DNA from: Microscillaceae bacterium
GTDB lineage: Bacteria > Bacteroidota > Bacteroidia > Cytophagales > Microscillaceae
Direction of reading: 5' to 3'
Length of the DNA stretch: 33,830 nucleotides
Assembly (NCBI GenBank): GCA_012031215.1
Contig: JAAUUB010000020.1
Span: forward strand, 1 to 33,830
Under the pieces are notes generated by a model. That model made no database searches and was not told the DNA's origin. It worked only from the letters and a program-made list of their open reading frames with translations. Below, piece by piece: positions 27,343 to 33,830 of the stretch. The translations under genes and the position numbers were made by a program. Position 1 is the first letter of the stretch. Each line of letters opens with the position of its first letter.

Positions 27343-27960
27343 GAATCCAAGCATAATTTTTTGCCGCTAAAACTTCTTCAGGAAATAATTGTGAACCCAA
27401 GCCCACGCAAACGGCACCCGCTTTGAGCCAGCTCTGCACACTTTCAGGCGTGGGCAATACACCACCTGTAACCATTATCCGGCTGGCGGGCATGGGTCCC
27501 AGGAGGGCTTTTACAAAATGCCGGCCCCAAGACCTGGCCAGGAAAAACCTTGACCAAGTCTGCCCCCCCATTCTTCGGCCTGGGAGATTTCGGAAAGTGT
27601 TCCTACCCCCGGGATATGTAAGATTTTGCGCCGATGGCAGACCTTCATCACTTCTTGGCTTAAAATAGGCGAAACCACAAAATCGGCCCCTAACTGGATG
27701 AAGAGTGCCGCCGTTCCAGCTTCTATCACCGTGCCTGCGCCCAGGCACAAGTCGGGGCAGTGCTGTCGGGCAAAGGCCTTCAATTCGCGGAATATTTCGT
27801 GCGCAAGTGGCCCCCGGTTGGTAAACTCAAAGGTGTGCAAGCCAGCCTGGTAGCAAGCCTGAAGCACGCCAAGGCAGGTGTCCAGGTCGGGATGATAGAA
27901 AACAGGGACCATACGTTGGGTCTCGAGCAAATGCAGAACGTGGCAACGGGTTTTGAGCAT
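27299..27960 (-). CDS. kdgA: KDPG aldolase; two frameshifts
   Basis: Cleaves 2-keto-3-deoxy-6-phosphogluconate to pyruvate and glyceraldehyde-3-phosphate, the last step of the pathway, in the cytoplasm. About 219 residues when joined. The first frame gives MVPVFYHPD, HTFEFTNRG, CLGAGTVIEAG and FVVSPILSQEV; the last gives ASRIMVTGGVLPTPESVQSWLKAGAVCVGLGSQL. Between them the third frame encodes W-G-A-D-L-V-K-V-F-P-G-Q-V-L-G-P, which holds the Schiff-base Lys. So two extra bases must be removed: one in the C7 run 27563-27569 and one in the A4 run 27515-27518. This pattern is best explained by sequence error. The start is 3 bases after the kdgK stop, showing tight coupling. Confidence 0.88.
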
Positions 27961-27963
27961 GAT

Positions 27964-28974
27964 TTAGCGTTTTAAGGTTCCAGAAGTATCACCAGCTTGC
28001 AAGGATTTGATTTCTTCCACACTGGCCAGTAGCATATCCCCCGGAATGGTGTGTTTCCAGGCAGAGGCACAAATACCAAAGTGAAGGGCTTCGGCATCCG
28101 ATTGTCCCGAAAGAGTCGCGTGGAGAAAACCCGCCATAAAAGCATCTCCAGCCCCAACCCGGTCTATGATGGGATTGATTTCCAGGGGAAGCGTTTCGAG
28201 GTAGGTGTTTCCGTTCCACATACGGGCGGAGATGCGGTTGCAGGTAGCCGAAAGCGAAACCCGCTGTGTATCGAGCACTTTTTGGAGGGAGGGAAACTGC
28301 GCCATCAGGTTTTGGGCGGCTTCGGCAAAGGAAGCCCTGCACACCTCTGGAGCCAGGCCAAAGTAGGCCTGCATTGCTTTTTCATCACACACCACTACCT
28401 GGCTGAGGGCGATGAGTTCGGGCAAGACTTCCTGAGGAGAGGCACCATATTGCCAAAGCCCCGACCGAAAATACACATCTCCTGAAACAGGAACCCCCAG
28501 TTTTTGGGCAATGGCCATCGCCCGCCGCAATTCGTAGGCACAGTTTTCTGAAAGGGCCGGGGTAATACCTGTCCAATGAAACCATTGCGCCTGATGCAGG
28601 ATATTTTCCCAATCAAAGCTGTATTTTTCAATTTGGGCCAGGGCCGAGTGATAACGGTCATAAATCACCTGGCTTCCCCGCAGAGCGGCCCCCTTTTCTA
28701 AGAAATATAGCCCCAGTCGGCCATTGGTATAGCAGAGATATTGCGTATCGACTCCGTGTTGGCGAAGGTATTGGCCAACCGCCTGCCCAAAAGCATGGTC
28801 AGGCAGGGCACTTACGTGGGCACAAGGCCAACCCCATTGGGCCAAAGCCAGGCTTACATTGGCTTCGCTGCCTCCATACACCACCTCCAGATGCCGCGCC
28901 TGTCCGAAGCGTTCGTTGGTGGGCGGGCTGAGGCGCATCATGATTTCTCCAAAGGTGATTATGCGTTTCATCAT
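27964..28974 (-). CDS. kdgK: 2-keto-3-deoxygluconate kinase (PfkB family)
   Basis: Phosphorylates 2-keto-3-deoxygluconate to KDPG with ATP in the cytoplasm. The 336-residue product is intact and has PfkB-family signatures: I-I-T-F-G-E-I-M-M-R-L-S-P at the start, VYGGSEANVSLALAQWG near residue 33, W-F-H-W-T-G-I-T-P-A-L in the sugar-binding region, and the anion-hole motif V-G-A-G-D-A-F-M-A-G-F near residue 273 with the catalytic Asp. Two Met codons start the frame; either could be used. It lies between the hexuronate transporter and kdgA in the leftward operon, with gaps of 15 and 3 bases. Its place next to kdgA and uxaC makes the KDG assignment firmer than PfkB homology alone. Confidence 0.9.
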   Translation of the reverse strand: MMKRIITFGEIMMRLSPPTNERFGQARHLEVVYGGSEANVSLALAQWGWPCAHVSALPDHAFGQAVGQYLRQHGVDTQYLCYTNGRLGLYFLEKGAALRGSQVIYDRYHSALAQIEKYSFDWENILHQAQWFHWTGITPALSENCAYELRRAMAIAQKLGVPVSGDVYFRSGLWQYGASPQEVLPELIALSQVVVCDEKAMQAYFGLAPEVCRASFAEAAQNLMAQFPSLQKVLDTQRVSLSATCNRISARMWNGNTYLETLPLEINPIIDRVGAGDAFMAGFLHATLSGQSDAEALHFGICASAWKHTIPGDMLLASVEEIKSLQAGDTSGTLKR

Positions 28975-28989
28975 TCAGACATTAAGCGG

Positions 28990-30298
28990 CTAAAGCCTTA
29001 CCCTTTCCAAACGGGGCGCAAATAAGTGCATCAAGCCCCAAGCCAGCAAATAGGCAAAGCCACACAGCACAAATAAAAGATTATAGCCTAGCCCCAGTTG
29101 GCCCATATTTTTATAATAATCTAATAAATAACCCACCAGCAAAGGAAATAAAATACCACCGATAGACCCAGCCATTCCGCCTATGCCCACCACAGAACTC
29201 ACCGCCTGCTTGGGAAACATATCGGAGGCCATAGTGAAAATATTGGCACTCCAGGCTTGGTGAGCAGCGGCGGCCAAACTGATGAGCAGTACCGCCTGCC
29301 AAAGTTGGGTAGCAAATTGGATGGCCACAATCGGCACAACACAAAAAGCAAAGATGAGCATAGCCGTTTTGCGGGCTTTAAAATCCGTCCAGCCTTTTTG
29401 GATAAAATAGCCAGAAAGATACCCCCCTCCAATACTGCCCAGGGTCGTGGCGGTATATACAATGGCCAAGGCCCAGCTTGGTTTTTTGAGGTCAAGGTCA
29501 AAAATGGCCGAAAAATAATCGGGCAACCAAAATAAAAAAAACCACCAGATAGGGTCAGTCAAAAATTTACCCAATACAAAAGCCCAGGTTTGGCGCACTT
29601 TAAAAAGCCGTCCCCAGGCAATTTGGCCTGTGCCCGTATCTTTTTCCTCCTGGTCGTGGCGGATATAGTCGTGCTCGGCCTGGGTCAGTCTAACTTGTTT
29701 TGCGGGGCATCATAGTAATACCACCAAAAACCCAACCATAGAAAACCCGTAGCCCCCGTGATAAGAAAAGCCGCCTGCCATCCATACCATACCAGTATCA
29801 AAGGTACAAGTAGGGGGGCCACAACTGCCCCCACGTTGGCCCCCGAATTAAAAATACCCGTTGCCAAAGCCCTTTCTTTTTGGGAAACCATTCGGCCACC
29901 GCTTTGATGGCCGCCGGAAAATTACCCGACTCACCCAGTCCCAGCAAGGCCCGCATCACCCCAAAGCCCAAAGTGCTGCCCGCAAGGGCGTGTAACATCG
30001 CGGCCAGGCTCCAAAAGCTTACCGAAAGGGTATAGCCGATTTTTGTGCCCAATATGTCAATCAGACGGCCAAAAAACAAAAGCCCCAGGGCATAAGCCGC
30101 CGAGAAAGCCATTACAATCCGGCTATAATCTACTTCGGACCAATTAAAATCTTGTGCCAAAGTCGGTTTAAGCAAGCCAATCACCTGGCGGTCAAGATAG
30201 TTGATGGTGGTGGCAAAAAACAACAGCACCACCACCGTCCATCTAAATCCTGGCACAAGGGCCAGGGGCCGGGTTTCTTTGTCTTTGGGCTTAAACAT
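28990..30298 (-). CDS. MFS hexuronate transporter (ExuT-like); two frameshifts
   Basis: An inner-membrane major facilitator carrier of about 436 residues and about twelve helices, probably a proton symporter for galacturonate or glucuronate. The ATG at 30298 ([20 protein letters not shown]) overlaps the uxaC stop by eight bases. Motifs include [73 protein letters not shown] and later [17 protein letters not shown], all typical of the anion:cation symporter family to which ExuT belongs. Two breaks each need one more base: at the T5 run 29877-29881 (giving [14 protein letters not shown]) and at the G4 run 29704-29707 (giving [19 protein letters not shown]). Conserved sequence runs through both joins. 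Confidence 0.87.
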
Positions 30299-31732
30299 AC
30301 AATTGAGATTGAGAAGATGAAGCAAGGGAAGCTTGAGGCGAAAAACCAAAATAGCGCAGCGCATTTGCATAGCAGATTTGGCGCACCAAATGACCTATCC
30401 ATTCATAATCACGGGGTAATTCGCCATTCTCTATATCTTCCCCCAAGATATTGCATAAAATACGACGAAAATAGTCGTGCCTTGAGAAGGATAAAAAACT
30501 GCGCGAATCGGTGAGCATACCTACAAAATGGCTAAGCAGGCCGAGGTTTGAAAGCGCATTAAGTTGTCGGATAATGCCGTCTTTTTGGTCCAAAACCACC
30601 AGGCTGCCCCATATTGCATCTTGCCGGCAATGCGCCCATCCTGATAATTGCCTACCAGACTGGCAAAAAGTTCATTGTCGGCGGGGTTGAGATTATACAA
30701 AATAGTCTTGCTCAGTTTATCTTCTTGCTCGAGGCGGTCAAAGAAACGGACCAGGTTGCCTGCCATCGGAAAGTCGCCAATAGAATCCACGCCCGCATCC
30801 GCCCCCAGTTTTTGCAAAAGGCGGGTGTTGGTATTGCGGATAGCGCCCAAATGAAATTGTTGTACCCAGCCTTTGGCAAAATCCATTTTGGCAAATTCGT
30901 AAAGGCAAGCCGATTTAAACTGCTTGATTTCCGAGTTTGAGAGGGGTATTTCTTGCCGTAGCTTCAAAAAAATCGCCCGTATTTCCGCCTCCGTGTAGGC
31001 TTCGGCATAGAGCGATTCTATTCCGTGGTCCGAAAGCATACATCCTTTAGTAGCAAAAAAATCGTGGCGATTTTGTACAGCCTCCAAAAATGTATCCCAG
31101 GAAGTGATGGTTACCTGGCTGCTTTCTTCCAGTTGATGCAGATAGGCAAGATAAGCAGGCAGATTTTCGGGACTCATGGCCCGGTCGGGGCGAAAAGTTG
31201 GGCGAAGTTGGCCCGGCCAATGCGGAAAGGTTTGTCCGTGAAAAGTAAGTGGGTCAATTGGGTCATCTGTGGTACAAATGACTTCTACCTTGAAGTGTTG
31301 CAAAAGTGCTTGTGTACCCCAGCGATTTTGTAATTGCACATTGGCCGATTCGTAAACAAGGCTTGCACTTTGCTCATTGAGGGTTTCGTGAATGCCAAAA
31401 GGGTTTTGTAGCTCCAGGTGTGTCCAGTGGTAGAGGGGATTGCGCAGGGTGTAGGGCACGGTTTTGGCCCATTGCAAAAATTTCTCCCAGTCAGAAGCCT
31501 CTCCGGTGATAAAATGCTCGGCTATGCCGTGCGTGCGCATAGCGCGCCATTTGTAATGGTCGCCATGTAGCCAGATTTGGGTGAGATTATCAAAATATTG
31601 ATTTTGACCGATTGCCTGTGGGGGCAAATGATTGTGATAATCCAGGATGGGTAAATTTTGCGCAAAATCAAAATAAAGCCGCTCCGCACTGGGGTTTCTT
31701 AAGAGAAAACTTGCCGTTAAAAAATTTTTCAT
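30291..31732 (-). CDS. uxaC: Uronate isomerase; one frameshift
   Basis: Isomerises D-galacturonate to D-tagaturonate and D-glucuronate to D-fructuronate, the first intracellular step. About 480 residues when joined, close to the family size. The ATG at 31732 ([20 protein letters not shown]) fits the conserved UxaC N-terminus better than the longer start at 31750. Motifs: [11 protein letters not shown] (metal-binding HxH), [58 protein letters not shown] and [18 protein letters not shown]. The frame shifts at the A4 run 30592-30595 (plus strand); one more base gives [15 protein letters not shown]. It is the first gene of the leftward catabolic operon and overlaps the transporter start. Confidence 0.92.
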
Positions 31733-31868
31733 GCCCGAAGATTTAGCCATTTTCAGGAAAGACGAAACCAGTTGACTTTTGCCCTGATAAACGAACTGGT
31801 TTTTTATCCTCCGGACGCTGTCAGGAAAGAAGAGGCCAGGCTCGTCTTATCAAAAACAATAATTATTC
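31733..31868. promoter_or_regulatory. Divergent uxaC/uxaA control region with direct and inverted repeats
   Basis: Only 136 bases separate the two divergent starts. TCAGGAAAGA occurs at 31753-31762 and again at 31821-31830; extending each copy to 19 bases gives 16 matches. AAACCAGTT (31765-31773) is a perfect inverted repeat of AACTGGTTT (31794-31802), 20 bases apart. The word GCTCGTCTT (31840-31848) is the reverse complement of a nine-base word upstream of the TonB receptor. Together these suggest binding sites for a regulator controlling both units. Confidence 0.5.
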
Positions 31869-33530
31869 ATGGAATCCAGACTTTTTTTGATAATCAGCCC
31901 GGAAGATGATGTAGCAGTAGCTTTGCAGGATTTGTCCGCGGGCCAAACCCTGTTTATCAATCAAAAACCAATCAAGCTACCCCAGCCAGTGCCCGCCAAA
32001 CATAAATTTGCGCTTCGCCCTCTTGAAAGGGGGGCTTATGTAAAAATGTATGGGGTCAGGATTGGACAGGCCACCCGGCCCCTCGCTTTGGGCGAAGTCT
32101 TACACCTGCAAAATCTTCGCCATGCCGCCGAGCCTTACCAGTTGAGTAAGCAGACCCGCTATGCCTGGTCGCCTCCAAGCGAGGCGGATGAATTTTCGCA
32201 AAGTTACTTTTGGGGCTATCCCCGAGGGCGGGGGCATTATGGCACGGCCAACTACTGGCTGGTCATTCCCCTGGTCTTTTGTGAAAACCGCAATGTGGAA
32301 ACACTTCGGGAAATACTGGCCGAGCGCCTCGGCTATGGCCCAGGACGGTCTTATGACATTCAGCTGGAAAAACTTTGGCAATTGCATCAACAAAATGCTT
32401 CCGATGCCGATTTGCTGGCTTCGGAAATCATCCTGAGCGGGCCAGAGGTTCAAAAACCACGGCTTTTTCCACAAGTGGACGGGATAAAATTTCTGAGCCA
32501 TACGGGGGGCTGTGGGGGCACCCGAGCTGACTCCGAAGTGCTTTGCCGGCTTCTGGCTGCTTATATGGCGCATCCGAATGTCTCAGGAGCTACCATTTTG
32601 AGCCTGGGTTGCCAAAATGCCCAGATTGATTTGTTGAAAAAGGTGCTGCAAGAGGCTTTTCCTTTTTTTGATAAACCGCTTTATTTTCTGGAGCAACAAA
32701 AAAGCCGCTCTGAGCCAGATTTTATTGCCGAAGCCGTAAAATATACTTTTATAGGCTTGCGCCAGGCCAATCTTTGCCAGCGCGAAAAAGCACCCCTTTC
32801 GGCCCTGCACCTGGGGCTCAAATGTGGCGGTTCGGACGGTTTCTCCGGCATCTCGGCCAACCCGGTGTTGGGTTTTGCCAGTGATTTACTGGTGGCCCTG
32901 GGGGGGACTGCTTTCTTGGCCGAATTTCCCGAATTACACGGGGTGGAGCAAGCCCTGATAGACCGATGTCAAGACCCCAGGGATGCTGAAAAATTTATTC
33001 AACTGATACAAGCTTATTCCCGAAAGGTAGAGGCCGCCGGGAGCAGCTTTGCTTTTAATCCCTCACCCGGCAATATCCGGGATGGCCTGATTACAGATGC
33101 GATGAAATCGGCCGGTGCCGCCCGAAAAGGGGGAACGGCCCCCATTGCCGGGGTACTGGACTACACCGAGTGGCCCCAAAAACCTGGTTTGCATTTGCTC
33201 TGCACGCCCGGCAACGACGTGGAAGCTACCACCGGCTTGGCTGGCTCTGGAGCCAATGTAATGGTTTTTACCACTGGCCTGGGCACACCCACGGGCAATC
33301 CTATTTGCCCCACCCTCAAGCTTTCTTCCAATACCACGCTTTTTGAAAAAATGCCGGATTTAATCGATTTTGACACGGGCCCTTTGCTTCGCGGTGAATC
33401 TACAATTGCAGAACTCGGAGTTAAATTGCTTCGCAATATCCTTGAGGTGGCCAGCGGTATCTACACCCCAAAGGCGGTTCGGCTTGGCCAAGATGATTTT
33501 ATCCCGTGGAAGCGCGACATTTCTTTATGA
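31869..33530 (+). CDS. uxaA: Altronate dehydratase
   Basis: Dehydrates D-altronate to 2-keto-3-deoxygluconate, the third step of galacturonate breakdown. The 553-residue intact product has the full two-part form: an N-terminal SAF-type domain (about residues 1-95, with V-A-V-A-L-Q-D-L and V-K-M-Y-G-V-R-I-G-Q-A) and a large C-terminal catalytic domain. The latter shows HTGGCGGTRADSEVLCRLL with conserved Cys, ILSLGCQNAQID, H-L-G-L-K-C-G-G-S-D-G-F-S-G-I-S-A-N-P, GNDVEATTGLAGSGAN and TTGLGTPTGNPICPTLKLSSN. These match the iron-dependent UxaA/GarD family; altronate rather than galactarate is chosen from the uxaB/uxaC context. It is transcribed away from uxaC and shares its control region. Confidence 0.92.
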   Translation: MESRLFLIISPEDDVAVALQDLSAGQTLFINQKPIKLPQPVPAKHKFALRPLERGAYVKMYGVRIGQATRPLALGEVLHLQNLRHAAEPYQLSKQTRYAWSPPSEADEFSQSYFWGYPRGRGHYGTANYWLVIPLVFCENRNVETLREILAERLGYGPGRSYDIQLEKLWQLHQQNASDADLLASEIILSGPEVQKPRLFPQVDGIKFLSHTGGCGGTRADSEVLCRLLAAYMAHPNVSGATILSLGCQNAQIDLLKKVLQEAFPFFDKPLYFLEQQKSRSEPDFIAEAVKYTFIGLRQANLCQREKAPLSALHLGLKCGGSDGFSGISANPVLGFASDLLVALGGTAFLAEFPELHGVEQALIDRCQDPRDAEKFIQLIQAYSRKVEAAGSSFAFNPSPGNIRDGLITDAMKSAGAARKGGTAPIAGVLDYTEWPQKPGLHLLCTPGNDVEATTGLAGSGANVMVFTTGLGTPTGNPICPTLKLSSNTTLFEKMPDLIDFDTGPLLRGESTIAELGVKLLRNILEVASGIYTPKAVRLGQDDFIPWKRDISL

Positions 33531-33646
33531 GGGAAGCCTAAGTTCCTAAGCTAGCCCGGCAAGGCCTGAAAGAACAGCCTTTTGTCCGAATCCATATTGG
33601 CTTTCGGGCTTTGCGCACATGAAGCAGGGATTGCCCCCGAAGAGGC

Positions 33647-33830
33647 TTAATACGCATTTTCCTCACCTTTCACGATATTGTAAGCTGTGCGGAAGATGAT
33701 TTTGATGTCTAGCCAGAGGCTCCACTTCTGCATATATTCAATGTCTAAATCCACTCGCTGGGCCATCGCCTCTACGGTTTGAGTTTCGCCCCGGTAGCCA
33801 TTCACCTGGGCCCAGCCCGTGATGCCCGGC
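33647..33830 (-). CDS. Undecaprenyl-phosphate sugar phosphotransferase, C-terminal fragment
   Basis: The last 61 codons of a gene that enters from the right edge; the stop is at 33647-33649. The peptide begins P-G-I-T-G-W-A-Q-V-N-G-Y-R-G-E-T and continues with V-D-L-D-I-E-Y-M-Q-K-W-S-L-W-L-D-I-K-I-I-F and a short tail. This is the conserved C-terminus of polyprenyl glycosylphosphotransferases (WcaJ/WbaP type), which attach the first sugar phosphate to undecaprenyl phosphate at the inner membrane for exopolysaccharide synthesis. The sugar cannot be told. It marks the end of the uronate region. The 116 bases between it and uxaA show no strong hairpin. Confidence 0.88.
   Translation of the reverse strand, partial: PGITGWAQVNGYRGETQTVEAMAQRVDLDIEYMQKWSLWLDIKIIFRTAYNIVKGEENAY

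Noticed and set aside
26665-27426. 253-residue rightward ORF opposite GH28 and the kdgA end
   Set aside because: It is antisense to two conserved genes and has no recognisable protein features.
31765-31802. Inverted repeat followed by T residues as a terminator
   Set aside because: It lies in a divergent promoter region with no rightward gene ending there; an operator role is more likely.

Overview
The window reads as chromosomal DNA of a Bacteroidota bacterium (the order cannot be fixed from sequence alone). Evidence: a TonB-dependent receptor with an N-terminal carboxypeptidase-regulatory-like domain, an ECF sigma factor of the Bacteroidota type, many exported lipoproteins, a TolC-family protein and a 401-residue PurM-like protein. 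No tRNA, rRNA, CRISPR array or insertion sequence was seen.

Layout. Positions 1-6300 are housekeeping: the first codons of a Dam-type DNA adenine methylase, an inositol-monophosphatase-family enzyme, an exported prolyl oligopeptidase, two small ORFs, an orphan TolC and a SnoaL-like protein. Positions 6333-8534 hold purM and an ECF sigma factor. From 8908 to 33530 almost every gene fits uronate or pectin use: uxaB; a leftward operon of an exported enolase-superfamily enzyme, uxuA and an exported GH2 glycosidase; a rightward operon of a TonB-dependent receptor and two tandem paralogous beta-helix-like lipoproteins, followed by a DJ-1/PfpI protein; a LacI-type regulator; a leftward operon uxaC - hexuronate MFS transporter - kdgK - kdgA - GH28 lipoprotein - second enolase-superfamily enzyme; and a divergent uxaA. 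The right edge has the C-terminus of a sugar-phosphate transferase.

How they work together (inference from families). GH28 and GH2 enzymes would trim pectic polymer outside the cytoplasm. The receptor with its two lipoproteins would take up oligomers, in the place where a SusC/SusD pair is normally found; there is no SusD. The MFS carrier would bring galacturonate into the cytoplasm. UxaC, UxaB, UxaA, KdgK and KdgA would convert it to pyruvate and glyceraldehyde-3-phosphate. UxuA adds a mannonate branch, but no fructuronate reductase is present.

Caution on quality. Eleven genes are broken by thirteen single-base shifts, nearly all in or next to short homopolymers, with conserved motifs intact on both sides. 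This looks like uncorrected indel error more than gene decay. These genes are given here as whole CDS with the shift position stated.

The most promising candidate for something undescribed is the SusD-less receptor plus two-lipoprotein unit at 15936-22325, together with the two exported enolase-superfamily enzymes encoded around it.
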